Source of the DNA: Limonium bicolor
Lineage: Eukaryota > Streptophyta > Magnoliopsida > Caryophyllales > Plumbaginaceae
Direction: 5' to 3'
DNA: 64,000 nt
NCBI GenBank assembly: GCA_023374045.1
Contig: CM041776.1
Coordinates: 319,449,925 to 319,513,924, forward strand
Within the stretch, counting starts at the first letter, position 1, and each line of letters starts with the position of its first letter. The position numbers were made by a program, and so were the translations under genes. The notes under the pieces are model-generated. The model worked only from the letters and a program-made list of their open reading frames with translations. It made no database searches and had not been told where the DNA came from. Positions 12,546 through 24,212 of the stretch are shown here, in pieces.

Positions 12546-12894
12546 CCATCGTTCACACTATTTCATCCGCACAAATAACGGCTATGAGTTAAGATTATTG
12601 ACCCATTTAACAAAATGTTGACATTTGGACAAATGACACACAATGATTTGAAATAAATGACCGTCATGTGTACATTTTTATGGACGACTGATCATTCTGC
12701 AGAAAAACAAGAGTATTTATATTTAAATGGGTTAAACGGGTCGGGTATGAGTTCAATGATTTTATATGAGTTGTGTATGGGTTAAAAGTTTGTAACCCGA
12801 TTATTTTTGGGTCGGATATGGGTTAATATAATTTTAATTGGGTTGGGTATGGGTGAGCTTCAACCCGACCCATCAACCCGAATTGTCACCCCTA

Positions 12895-13322
12895 CCGTGT
12901 TTCAATAAATTCATCTACAAGAGGGATATTGATGAAAGAATTTGGTCCTAATTACCCCTGACCAGCCCAGCTCCATCTTTCTGTAAGTAATGGCTAAAGA
13001 GGACTAACGAGATAAGTGAGCATCGGGAATCAACGCCAAATATATCACTTTTAAGGGTAGTGTGGTCATTTACACATCTCACCCCATATCAAAAACCAAC
13101 GAATCTATTTCTTTTGGTGAATTTTTTTTTGGTGAAAAAAAACCAACAGAACTATTTCTAATGAACTTAGGCTGATGACATTAATCCACCCATATTAACT
13201 TCATCTAAAATGGGTCAGCAAAAAACGAACGGGACCTTAGCTGTTAACAGTGAAAGGGGATCTATTTCATTTTAAACTTTTTTAGCTTCTGATGTAATTT
13301 TTTTTTTTGAAAACTAGATTTA
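12895..13322. other. intergenic sequence with poly(T) runs
   Basis: No gene. A short direct duplication (around 13095 and 13140, sharing AACCAACRGAA/ATCTATTTCT) and oligo(T) runs at 13296-13332 lie at the 3' edge of the LINE. Confidence 0.5.
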
Positions 13323-13352
13323 ATTTTTTTTTGAAAAGAGGTACTAATTGTA

Positions 13353-14478
13353 TTAAGTAACAAGTTTGTTTACATAATCCGGAATGTTATCCGGAGTCCA
13401 TGAACCCGTTTGCTGTAGACAACGGTAGGGGTGTTCATAACCGGTTAACCGGCTTTTCGGTTAACCGGAAACCGGTTAACCGGATTGTCGGTTAGTCAAA
13501 TTTGATAACCGTAACCGGTTCATTTAGAAGCGGTTAACCGTCAGTTTCGGTGCGGTTTTACCGGTTTAACGGTTAACCATAATGATGTAGATTTATGTGT
13601 TTTTTTTCTTATAATTAGTAAACATTGTGCGGTTTTACCGGTTTTGGTACGATGTTAAACCAGTTAACCGCCGATTTTGATAAGATTTTATTGGTTTTGG
13701 TATAATTCTAACCATTAACTATATAATTGTATATTTATTTATGATAAATCTAATAATTAACCTTATAATTTTATACTTATAATCAAAAAAATTATAAAAA
13801 TTAATAAATTAAACGCTTAAACGGTTTTTTCGGTTAACCGGATTCACCAAAATCAATAACCGTAACCGGAACCTGAATCGGGAAACTAAACGGTTTGGTT
13901 AACCGAACCGGCAAACAACTTCAGTTAACCGGGTTTCCGGTTTCGGTTTCACCGGTTCCAGTTCCGGTTTGGCGGTTCCGGTTTTCTATGAACACCCCTA
14001 GACAACGGGCGTGGTTAGCAATACAGTGCGCTGAGATATTCACTTCTCTAGGAATATAAAACCATAATACCTCATGGAAGCGACCAAGATTGGCTAAAAT
14101 GCGATTCAAAATATGTGTCGTGGACGGCAGCAACGATGTGGTCCCCTCTGCTTGCAAGTACTGAATTATAGATTTGCAATCACTTATCACTCGAAAAGTT
14201 TGTAGACCAGTGGAGAAGGCCATGTTGAGTGCAGCGTCTATTGCAGAAGCTTCCACATCAGCAATAGTAGTACGTCCCCGACATCCATCATAACCGACAT
14301 GCAAAAGCTGAGTATGCGTACGTGCCACCCATGCAATACCAATCCTTTCATGGGAATCCATACTAGCGTCGATAGAGATCTTGGTCATTTGTGGGTGTTG
14401 CGTACGATGAGACTCTAACGCTATGGGTGTTGCGGCCACCGTGGAAGTAGCTAGCTGAAAGAAACTGTCAGCCTGGCA
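13353..14478 (-). pseudogene. LINE ORF2, C-terminal RNase H domain
   Basis: RVT_3-type RNase H domain at the end of plant L1 ORF2: first aspartate in KISIDASMD, the glutamate in DVEASAIDAAL, then VISDCKSIIQYL. The coding sequence continues from the zf-RVT segment across the solo-LTR site. It is then broken at 14000 by the hAT MITE. Past the MITE the frame resumes at 13417 and ends at TAA 13353-13355, so the apparent C-terminus rich in Thr-Gly inside 13921-14000 is MITE sequence and not LINE. Confidence 0.88.
13426..14000. mobile_element. hAT-family MITE (575 bp) in the LINE RNase H region
   Basis: Terminal inverted repeat TAGGGGTGTTCAT at 13426 and its complement ending at 14000, flanked by an exact 8-bp duplication GACAACGG (13418-13425 and 14001-14008), diagnostic of hAT transposition. 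The body is made of CCGGTTAACCGG-type repeats in both orientations and has no coding potential. Confidence 0.95.
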
Positions 14479-14483
14479 CCAAC

Positions 14484-17400
14484 TGTAACACCCCTACCGT
14501 TAATCCTATGCTTACCGTCTAATCGTCCTGATAATCCTACTACGTCGCAGCGGAAATACTACTACTACTACGGCGGGTGATACAACTCCGCTAACCGCCC
14601 ATACGGCTAGCAAGGCTTACACTACTTACAGTCACGGTCTGATGCCTAAGTATACCGAGTTACTACATTCCATACTAATACAGAAGATAACATACTTACA
14701 TTTCTGGATTATCGAGTACTTAAAGTATTTAATTACATCCCTTTCTCGTCTCCCAAAAATGAATGAGTTTCTACAAGCTACTCTTCTATACCATCCCACA
14801 ATCCTTCATTTTCCAGAAGGGTGTACCCTATGGTACACCGGCTTACAAAACCTACAGCCGTTTACTACTTAGTACACCATTCATAATTCATTGTTTACAG
14901 ACAAAAAGAAATCAAAATGAATCTCTTCATGGTCTTCACCCGTCTCGAGGACCTGCGTGTAGTAAAAACATCGCCCCAAGGGACTCAGCAAAAGTTGCGC
15001 ATAAACTCCACATATACCGCGTGCTAGCTAGGGCACGCCGACTATTTAAGGTCGACTATACATGCGGTTCATTATTTTCATACATACATGCTTCACATAC
15101 ATCATACAATCATGCTCAATACAATACACGACCCAAACAACAATTCAATAGCACACACAATACTTACCTTCACCAGGGTTAGCCAAATTACGCATCCGGG
15201 TTAATCGGAATGCAATTTACTCTTTTACTCATTACACATTACTTACTCTTACTTAACTTACTTACTTTTCCATACTGTTTACTCATTCTTACTTACTTAC
15301 TTTTACTCATGTTAAGTCGGTATGACCTCCGGCCCGGGGACTACTCCGTCCCACCACCGGGATTTACTTGACTCACCAATCCGGGATGCTACCCATTTAA
15401 GGGGTTTGGGCCGCGGACCAGTTTAAGAGTCAGGACTTGGATCCAACCTCTTGTGTCTCTACATCCTCACGCGTGGCCGAAACTATATCGGACTTCTACT
15501 CATTCCAATTTAATTACCAATTTAAGTTAGACTGGTTAGCTTGTTAAGAATCAGTTAGAAGTCCAATCACAATCACATTCGGTCACAATACAATGCATCA
15601 TACATACACACACTCATATTCATTCATACATTTCATGAATTATACAAACTATGATTTAAAGACAATATTCAACAAGATACAACACTACATATTCACGAGT
15701 AAGCATGATAACTCCGATTCTTGCATTTATCTTATTTGGTGATCAAGGTAGCATACGGGGCATGAGGAGTTCATACCGTTCACCGTTGTACTTGTTTCCG
15801 ACGTTCCTCCGGTGTTCACAATCCAAGTCCTAACATATACATACAATTGGGTGGTTAATTACCCTTACTTATCCTTACTAATTACTTTACTAACATTTCC
15901 TAGTTTATACTTACTAATTCATTGTTGTTCAAATACATATACTTATGTTACTTACTTAAAATTATTTTCTAAGCTTGTTTATGGCCTTAATGACCTTTAA
16001 ACATCATTAATTATGTCTTAATTATCTTATACCATCATTACCCATCCTTACCCATCCTTAGTCTTGCTTTAAAATACATTCTGGATAGATTTTGGGTTGG
16101 TCCGGGTTTACAAACCCGGACCAACACGCTGGAATAACTCTCGGGTATGAAAACTGTTTGGTCCGGGTTTACACCCTAGTATACAAACCCGGACCACTTG
16201 ATTTTGTAAGTTACGGGTGCTTTTTATGCATGGTCCGGGTTTGTGTACTCCTTTGCAAACCCGGACCACTTGTTTTAGGAAGTTACGGGTATGTTTTTGG
16301 GGTGGTCCGGGTTAGCGTCTTGGTTTGTAAACCCGGACCACTCCTTTGTAAAACTTTCTGTCGTGTTTTATGCTGGTCCGGGTTTGCGTACTGGTTTGCA
16401 AACTCGGACCAGTTACAGTGTTGCAATTTACATAAGTTTTTGAACTTGTTTCAACTCCAAACCTCTATCAATCTCTTCCCTAATATTTCTACATATAATC
16501 TAGCATATTTTAACTTTGATCAAGCATCTTAAACTAACCTAATACAACTCTATAAAAATCTGTTACATTTACACACTCACTGTAAGTTTTTCTTCTCTGT
16601 TACAATTTTTCCTTCTCCAAGAAATGCTATAGACTTTCCCATTCTTCTTCTCACTAACTCAATGATTCTCACACTAGCTTAACTTAGTTTGACAACTCCC
16701 AATACACCATTTATAACTCCACTCAACTACATTCTTTTTTCTGTTACACAACAAGGTGAAAAATCCCATTCTTTGTTTCTCTGCAATTCTCTTCTATTTC
16801 TTTCCTTTCTCACATCAACCAAGTCTCTAATTTCTAACCAAATTTTGACAGAGGTTCCCTACATTTCTAAGTGTTCTCACCACATAATTTTGCACACTCA
16901 ACATATTCACAATCTGCTCAACATATACATTACTCACATCACATTCTAAATACTTACTGCACACTTAACAATTTGCACCTAGCACTTGTTTATTTGTTTT
17001 TCAAAGGTTTCAACTACAAATTCAATTAACATTAACTTACTCCATTCCTTTCCTACGGTTACAGTGGCTTAGACATTGTTACAGTAATATACCTACACAT
17101 ACACAAACATTAAAATTGTACAGAGGCTTCTCATTACCTTGGTTTCCTTGTTTCTTTTCCTTTTCTCCTCCTTCTCCTTTCTTGCTCCTCTTTCCTTCTT
17201 TGTTTTCTTGATTTATTTAAACCAAGCTACACCATGTAACAAGGTACACACATACACACCAAACTAGTAAATTTTCTAATGGAGTTTTTGAGTAGAAAAT
17301 GACAAGGCTTCAACTCTCACAGTGGCATGCCAAAACCGGCTGACAATGGAATAGTGTGTTTCACGTGAGTTTTGATTTTTGCAAGGAAACATGGAAAAGA

Positions 17401-18206
17401 GTGAAGCTTTGGTCTACTTCTTACCTTAGAACATGGAGAAGAAGATAGATCTTCAAATGGTGCTCTTCAAGCTCTCAAACGATTATACCCTCAAAAATAA
17501 AGTTGGAGGTTTTAGATTTTTGAAGGGTGTAAAATGTTCTCCTAAGCGATACGAATTCAACAGTATGGTTTTTGTAGCATTTGGTGGTGGTTTAGGCTTT
17601 CAAAAATAGAGAGAAAGTGGGCTGTTGAGAGTGGCTCTCAAATCGCCATTACAGTCGTGGAAGGAAGAGAAAACAGAGAGGAAGAAGAGGATGTGCAGTA
17701 CGTGGGTTTGTGAGTGGGTGAGGAGAGAGGTTTTACTTTTTGACTTTTTAATGGTTTTGTCTTTTGTACATAAGAAGAGAATAAGAGAGTGTGAGAGAGG
17801 GCAATTAAATCGGCCCATACAGCACACACACACACACTTTCAGTTTTTATTTTTAAAAGTGGACACACTAGTTTATTTTAATTACACTCTCACCCCATAA
17901 CTTCCCGTTTTTTGACAGTTTTTACTATTTTCTCGTTTTACTGATTTTATTGGTTCTAGACCTTCCCTATTATTTATTAATGACTATTTAGTTGACTAAA
18001 ATTGTTACGAGTCTATTTGACCCGCTTAAAGTCGCGTTTTCCCGGTTTCCTCGAAAAACGCGCTTTAATGTTCGTTTGTGTTTTTAATCCATTTTAAGGA
18101 TCCGTTTTCTTCGGGATTTGTTCCCTAATATTTATTTATACTTAATTAAGCTTCTAGAATATTTATTAGCCTAATTAATCACTATTTTTAATTACAGGGT
18201 ATTTCA
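14484..18206 (-). mobile_element. solo LTR (3.7 kb) of a gypsy-type element in the LINE
   Basis: Begins TGTAACACCCCTACC and ends GGGTATTTCA, with an exact 5-bp duplication CCAAC at 14479-14483 and 18207-18211. In minus orientation the ends read TGAAATACCC...GGGTGTTACA, the same termini as the 5.1-kb LTRs at 46962 and 57530. No primer site, tract or second LTR is present, so it is best read as a solo LTR left by LTR-LTR recombination. It contains a pyrimidine-rich half and the hairpin array at 16096-16412. Short ORFs in it are chance. Confidence 0.85.
16096..16412. repeat. five regularly spaced GGTCCGGGTTT/AAACCCGGACC palindromes
   Basis: Five inverted repeats at 16096-16125, 16159-16196, 16231-16268, 16303-16340 and 16373-16412, starting about every 63-72 bases. 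The first has a perfect 14-bp stem with a 2-base centre; the others have 11-13-bp stems with loops of about 14 bases. Spacers share a ttacgggt-like motif, so the unit of duplication is hairpin plus spacer. Confidence 0.95.
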
Positions 18207-18211
18207 CCAAC

Positions 18212-19870
18212 CATGCTCAAAATCTTTGACCCGGTTATGTGAGACTTGACAATGGGTGAACCATAGCTTCCAAAGAAAACTAAGATAGGTGGAAATCTAA
18301 GTCTTGGACCTTGTAAGACAAAACTGGAAAAACCAATCCTGCAGGCCTTGATCCATTTGAATAGTGATAGGTAAAGAAAACCCGAACCGGTCCTACAGTG
18401 GTTGAACAACAGGGCACTGATATAAGGCATGTAGCATGGTCTCAGCACTATCACAGAAGTAGCACTTTGTTGACATTTGCACTATAATTCTGTCGTGGAT
18501 AACTGTCTTGCATGGGAGTTTACTAGTAATAATTTTCCAACCCAAATGCTTTATCCGTGGAGGAATATCCAATGTCCAGAGCAGATTGAAAACTTTACGA
18601 TTGGATGTGTCATGTGATGTAGAGGGGGAAGAAGTGTACCGCAGAAACATATCTACGTAGTATGCTGAAGATACTGTGAATTGTTCTGATTTGGAAAGGC
18701 CCCAGTACCATTGATCAGCCGTAGGTGATGAAGCAGAAGCCCCTTGGTGCAGAGAAATTTGAAGGATATGCCCTATATCAGACTCTTCACACCACTGCTG
18801 AAGCAAGGCAGTATTCCAATTGTTTTCTAATGTAATAAGAGTTGCAACAGAAGAATATTGATGGACCAATGGAGGTAGTTTCCATGGAAAAAGTTTGCCC
18901 CCCGGTTTCGATGGTAGCCATTGATCTGTTACCTTGGTATCGGTGCCATTGACAATTGCTATTCTCCCACCAAAATCAACAATATCACGTATTGTAAGCA
19001 GTGCCCTCCATATTGGACTAGAATTTGCCTCTGGTTGAACTGTCTACCAAGATGAATGTCGCAGATATTTAACATGGTAAAATTGGGAAAGTAGGGTTTG
19101 AGGTTGAACAATAATACGCCAGAGCTGTTTTGCTAATAGAGCACGATTGAAACTGCGTAAATCCCTAAAACCCATTCCACCTGACCTTTTATCTTGGTAA
19201 AGTGATGACCACTTTGTCCATCTAATAACAGAAGAGTGTGTCGTCCCTCCCCACCAGAAACTATTAATCATCTGCTGAATTCACTTGAGCAAAGTTTGAG
19301 GTAAGAGAATGATGGACATAGAATATGAAGGTATGACTTGAAGGACAACCTTGACTAAAGGAGTTCTCCCAGCTTGTAAAGCTTGTTTTGACCAATTGTG
19401 GATACCACACGATCCTTAATGTACTTGAATACTGAGCTTTTGTTTTTACCTATAGTGCTTGGGAAACCTAGATACAAACCGAAATCAGTGACCTGATGAG
19501 TATTGAGAGTTGAAGTAATGTCGGCCTTTAAAGTAGGTTGTAGCCCAGTGGACAACATAAGTGCGAATTTGTCTATGTTTATACATTGACCTGATGCTTC
19601 TTTGAAGTCATGTAAGATTGTATTGAGAGCTTGAGCATTGGAGGTTGATGCTTCACCAAACATAACACAATCATCAGCAAAGAGCAAATTGGTAATTGAA
19701 GTATTGAGACCTGGTATAGTGTAGCCATAATAAAATCCAACGTCATTAGCTAGCTTGAGAGCCGAAGATAGAGTTTCCATGCAAATAATGAACAAAATAG
19801 GCGATAGTGGGTCACCCTGACGCAATCCACGGTGAGGTTGGAAAAAAGGACCTGGATAGCCATTAATAAG
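18212..19870 (-). pseudogene. LINE ORF2, RT C-terminal half and zf-RVT region
   Basis: Carries the rest of the RT: GLRQGDPLSPILFI, then the catalytic FADD box (LLFADDCVMF) near 19675. Next come the thumb/connection motif FWWGGTT...GGMGFRDLRSFNRALLAKQLWR (19050-19260, two segments) and the zinc-binding zf-RVT motif with conserved Cys and His near 18440-18475. A one-base shift near 19395 and a stop near 19045 split it into three open segments. It is interrupted at 18206 by the solo LTR. Confidence 0.9.
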
Positions 19871-19939
19871 CACTGCTGGAAAAAAAGGAATAAACAACGC
19901 CCCTTTAACAACAATTATATTGTAAATCATTTTTTATCA

Positions 19940-20180
19940 TAGGTCGGACATCTTAAACAACGCTTTGTTTACAAAGCGTTGTTTTTGTTATGAAGCCCAA
20001 AGTCAAAAACAACGCTTTGTTACAAAGCGTTCTTTAAAGAGACATGTATAAAAAACGCTTCAGAAATGAAGCGTTTTTTATGTGTGTAGGCGCAATAACA
20101 TAAAAAACGCTTCACTTAAGAAGCGTTCTTTATGCTAGCATAAAAAACGCTTCTTAAGTGAAGCGTTTTTTATGTTACCT
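19940..20180. repeat. left subterminal repeat zone of CACTA element
   Basis: At least six copies of AACGCTT / AAGCGTT with adjoining TTTTTATG or CATAAAA, arranged head to head as small hairpins. In CACTA elements such motifs are the binding sites of the TNPA-type accessory protein; here that role is inferred from position. Confidence 0.85.
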
Positions 20181-20189
20181 GAATTATAT

Positions 20190-20690
20190 CCCTCCCGCCC
20201 AGTCTTCTCATCAATCAAATCGCGACTGTTCCCCTACCACTCTCTGTATACGCTCTCTGTAAACACGCTAAGCTACATCTCAATCCAAACCATCCCAAAT
20301 TAAATTTCATTTCGATTCCGCCGCGGCACGCCTCTTCTCTTCCCCTTTCTTCTATATGTGCTTGCCATCTTCACTAGCTTCTAACATTTATATGCATCCC
20401 AGCGTCCAAACTGTTGATGCATGCGTCGATATCAATCGTCGGCGCCTCGAGCTCTCTCGCTATCGGTAATATTATTGAGCTGCGAACACATATATGCCTA
20501 TCGATCCTTTAGTTTCATATATATACTCTTCAGTAATTAATTTTGATTTTGCAAATCGCACGAACAGGAACAGACCCTGTCGCACGCACGGCGGCGTCTG
20601 GATTACAACCGGCCCCAAGTATAACGAAAGGAACAAGCGCGCTAGATCTGTCGGCTCCATTCTTGTGCTGATGAGGTAATTTTGCAAACC
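20190..20690 (+). other. promoter/leader-like segment in CACTA element
   Basis: Pyrimidine-rich leader-like sequence (20200-20470) followed by about 110 bases of balanced codon-like sequence (20560-20676) ending at GATGAG|GTAATTT, a plausible 5' splice site. This could be the first exon of the element's own gene or a captured host promoter and exon. I recognise no protein family. Confidence 0.3.
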
Positions 20691-21790
20691 AAACTTCTTA
20701 ATCAGGAAAAATATACATGCTCTGTTTGTTTGGGATTAAGGATTAAGGCGTTTGTTTGTTTATGATTAAGGCGTGAAATATATTGTGTGTGTATTATTTG
20801 GGAATAATTTTGCATGCAAACAAACTGTGGTGCGCATTTGTTGTTAACCTATGTGTGCTTGCAAACCAAACTTGTTAATCCGGAACATATATACTCTGTT
20901 TATCTGTTTGTTTGGGATCGATTAACGGCGTGAATAAAGTGTGTACGTGTGTTTGGGAATAACTTTGCATGTAGACCAACGGACTTGCGCGCTGGTCTTT
21001 ATAACTATATATGTTCTGATTGTTTTTATAACTATATTTGTTGTAGTATATATGTGCTGATTTTTACTTGCTGGTACAATTAATGGACTTGGGAATTAAT
21101 GTGTAATATAATGCGTTTCGGCATGCATACAAATATAGTATATATGGTGAAATTAATTTGGTTAGATTTATAGGGTGTATTAATTAATGCTATATATTAT
21201 ATTATAGTATAATCTAGGGTGCAAATATTAGATGACTATAGGATGTATTAATTAGTTACAAAGACATAGCATTACGGCAGCTTGCCTGACGTATTCTCCT
21301 TCCCCATATTGCTTTTACCTTAACATCCACCCAGAAGTTTATCTACATTTCTACCAATACCAACATCAAAAACTTTTAAGTTCCTTCACATTCTTCTCAG
21401 AGTTGTTATCCGGTCAAGCTAGGCATTCCAATTAACCCTCTAATGTTTTGGAAATCAATATGACCACCATTGGCCATATTAGAGACCTCTAGCGCTACTT
21501 ACAGCTTCTTAATTTCTTGTAGTTATTATTTTAGTATCCCTTTACATTTTTTGGCTAGCGCCTATGACCTTCGATCGTCATTAACCTATAATAAAAAAAA
21601 TTGAACTCGGACGGGCCCACCAACTTTATTTTCCTTCTCGACCTTTCTTCTCTCCTTTTCGATTCCTATAGTCACCTCTGACTAGTATGTATGATGTAGA
21701 AGCTTCAGTAGACCGAGCAATCAGAACTGGACAGCACTGAAACATCACAGAGAAAATCGGATAAAAAGTCAGACGAATTTGGCCGATGTA

Positions 21791-23241
21791 GACGGTTGCT
21801 GCCTCTGTTGAAGATGAAAGTACCGACGATCATGATGATTCTTCTACTGATACAAAAGAGACAGAAGAAGAAAAACATGGTACGAAAGAGACAGAGGCAG
21901 ATATAGATGAAAGGATGAATGAGAACTCAGAAACAGAGAGGTTGAAGAAATTGGCTAAATAGTTAAGTGAGGCTGCCTCGAAGTAGAGTCCGGTGGCGAT
22001 TAACGGATTACCGGCATACTTCATAACCTTGAATGAAGAAAACGGTTTTCTAGAATAGTGGTATCAGGAGGATAAGAGGAAACTTAGTCAATTATATGGT
22101 GGCATGGGGGACTATATGAAGATAAAGTGGTACCACATCTCCCGGTTGATGAGTTTCATGTGTTATGGATGGAGATGGAGAAGGTAGACACTTCTCCATC
22201 TCCAGTTTCGATTGGATCTTCTTTCAGTTTTGAACATCGATAGGTCTGAGAAATCTTTAAACGCTAGGACATGACTGTCTGTAGATTGCATGTAGTCATT
22301 TGGAATACTAGTCACACTGTTGATGTGGGGTGCATCGTATCTTTTTAAAAAAACTAGATGAAGGTCCCTTGACAATTAAAAAGATTGAGAGATTCCCCCT
22401 AAGTATGATTCCCCCTGAGTTTGCATGTTAAGCGACTTTAACAAATGATAGCAATAAGTGACAGCTTCTATGCACAATAAGTGACAGCTTTTATGTTATA
22501 CTATAACCTAGTAGAAACTTTCTACTAAGGTTATAGTATAACATAAAAGCTGTCACTTATTGTGCATAGAAGCTGTCACTTATTGCTATCATTTGTTAAA
22601 GTCGCTTAACATGCAAACTCAGGGGGAATCTCTCAATCTTTTTAATTGCCAAGAGTTTTTTATCTAGTTTTTTTTAAAAGGTATGATGCACCCACATCAA
22701 CAATGTGTGGCTAGTATTCCAATTGACTGCATGCAATCTACAGACATTCATGTCCAAGTGTTTGAAGATTCTCCGACCTATCGATGTTCAAAACTGAAAG
22801 AAGATGCAAATCCAATCCAAACTGAAGATGGAGAAGTGTCTACCTTCTCCACCTCCGTTTCCATCCATAAGTCATGAAACTCATCAACCGGGCGATCTGG
22901 TACCACTTTATCTTCATATAGTCCCCCATGCCACCATATAATCGACTAAGGTTCCTCTTATCCTTCTGATACAACTACTCTAGAAAACTGTTTTCTTCAT
23001 TCAAGGTCATGAAGTATGCCGGTAATTCGTTAATCGCCACTGGACTCTACTTCGTGGAAGCCTCACTTAACTATTTAGCCAATTTCTTCAACCTCTCTGT
23101 TTCTAGTTCTCATTCATCCTTTCATCTATATCTGCCTCTGTCTCTTTTGTACCATATTTTTCTTCTTCTGTCTCCTTTGTATCAGCAGAAGAATCATCAT
23201 GATCGTCGGTACTTTCATCTTCAACAGAGGTAACAACTGTC
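21791..23241. repeat. giant loopless palindrome inside CACTA element
   Basis: The left arm (21791 to about 22517) and right arm (about 22518 to 23241) are reverse complements over some 720 bases, with scattered substitutions and a few short indels. One is an extra 16-base CCCCCTAAGTATGATT-type duplication in the left arm. The centre is GTAGAAA-C-TTTCTAC, so there is no spacer. Each arm looks like a piece of an old coding sequence (an acidic Glu/Ser/Thr-rich stretch reading rightward in the left arm, with internal stops), probably a captured gene fragment. The source gene is not recognised. Confidence 0.93.
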
Positions 23242-23839
23242 TTAGCGAATTAGAAATTTCTTCTCAGGTACGTATTATAAGTACTTTTGTGTTTGAATTG
23301 GTGATTTTAATTATTTGCGCATGTTTGGATAAGTTTAAATGGTGCACTTAATCGCTTTTATAATTCTGTTGTGCAGCTTGTTGATTTCTTCTCAACACTT
23401 ATTCACAAGTCGATCAATCTGAAGTTTGTCAATAAGGAGAGGGCGCACACATGTGTTGAAAGCACTAAATTGATCAGAAGAAGTCATGAGTCAGATCTAT
23501 CTTTTCTTTTTTTTCAAATGGTTGTATTGTACATGTTATGATCAAAGTACTTGAACCATTTTTAGTATTTTGGTTACCATTTTTAGTATTTTGGTTAACT
23601 AGCTAGTTACAAATGTTGTAGTTGATCGATACTACACTTAAGCGTATGTGCGCTAGCTGGTATATAATATTAATGCAAACAAGAGTGCCGCTGTTGATCT
23701 ATATATTAATTAAAATTCACCAGTTTGGTTGATATGGTATATACAATGCAAAGAGATTTTGAATGATTTTGTGATTTTAATTTTGTGTTACGCGGAGGGT
23801 ATAATAAATTGTATAAAAAATAAAAATATAAAAAAGACC

Positions 23840-24180
23840 ATATAAGAAACGCTTATATGTATAAGCGTTTCTTATACTCTCGCGCCAAATGACATAAACA
23901 ACGCTTGTCTTGATAAGCGTTTTTTATAAATCTTCATAAAGAACGCTTATAATAAGCAAGCGTTTTTTATAGTCGGACATAAAGAACGCTTTCACCTTGA
24001 AGCGTTCTTTATGCCTCGTAGATTCCCGCCGCCTTACCCGCTTTAAAAAACGCTTTAGCGATAAGCGTTCTTTTAAATTAATGTATAAATAACGCTTACA
24101 ACGCGTTCTTTAAAAGGCTCGACCATTTGCGTCGCCGGCATAAAAAACGGTTATAAAGCGTTCCAAAAGACAAATAAAAA
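23840..24180. repeat. right subterminal repeat zone of CACTA element
   Basis: Mirror counterpart of the left zone, with repeated ATAAAGAACGCTT and AAGCGTTTTTTAT motifs up to the right terminal repeat. Confidence 0.85.
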
Positions 24181-24212
24181 CGTTGTTTATTCCTTTTTTT
24201 CCAGCAATGAAG

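Larger units (their letters stand above)
11791..12894. mobile_element. hAT-like non-autonomous element with imperfect ends
   Basis: The left end TAGGGATGGTAATT and the right end (as reverse complement, TAGGGGTGACAATT) match at 11 of 14 positions. Both are followed by runs of the GGGT(C/T)GGGT / ACCCAACCC type, a pattern typical of plant hAT MITE termini. I could not find an 8-bp target duplication, so the ends have decayed or the borders are slightly off. The element holds a truncated CACTA end (12159 onward) and no coding region. Confidence 0.5.
19871..24209. mobile_element. CACTA element (4339 bp), non-autonomous, inside LINE RT
   Basis: Terminal repeats CACTGCTGGAAAAAAAGG (19871) and its near-exact complement (24209) match at 28 of 29 positions. 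The 3-bp duplication AAG lies at 19868-19870 and 24210-24212. Both subterminal zones carry many short AACGCTT...AAGCGTT inverted repeats, as in CACTA elements. I see no transposase (no TNP2-like ORF), so it would need one in trans. Inside are a promoter/exon-like zone (20190-20680) and a giant palindrome (21791-23241). Confidence 0.93.

Noticed and set aside
13921..14000. Thr-Gly-rich C-terminus of the LINE RNase H frame
   Set aside because: It is read-through into the hAT MITE; the real LINE C-terminus lies beyond the MITE at 13353-13417.
16092..16532. 146-residue open frame with repeated Lys-Pro-Gly-Pro-Leu phrases
   Set aside because: The protein repeat is just the translation of the five DNA palindromes in the solo LTR, with no homology and no gene context.
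17600..17900. Overlapping open frames on both strands
   Set aside because: They lie inside the solo LTR in low-complexity sequence, with no family and no conserved motif.
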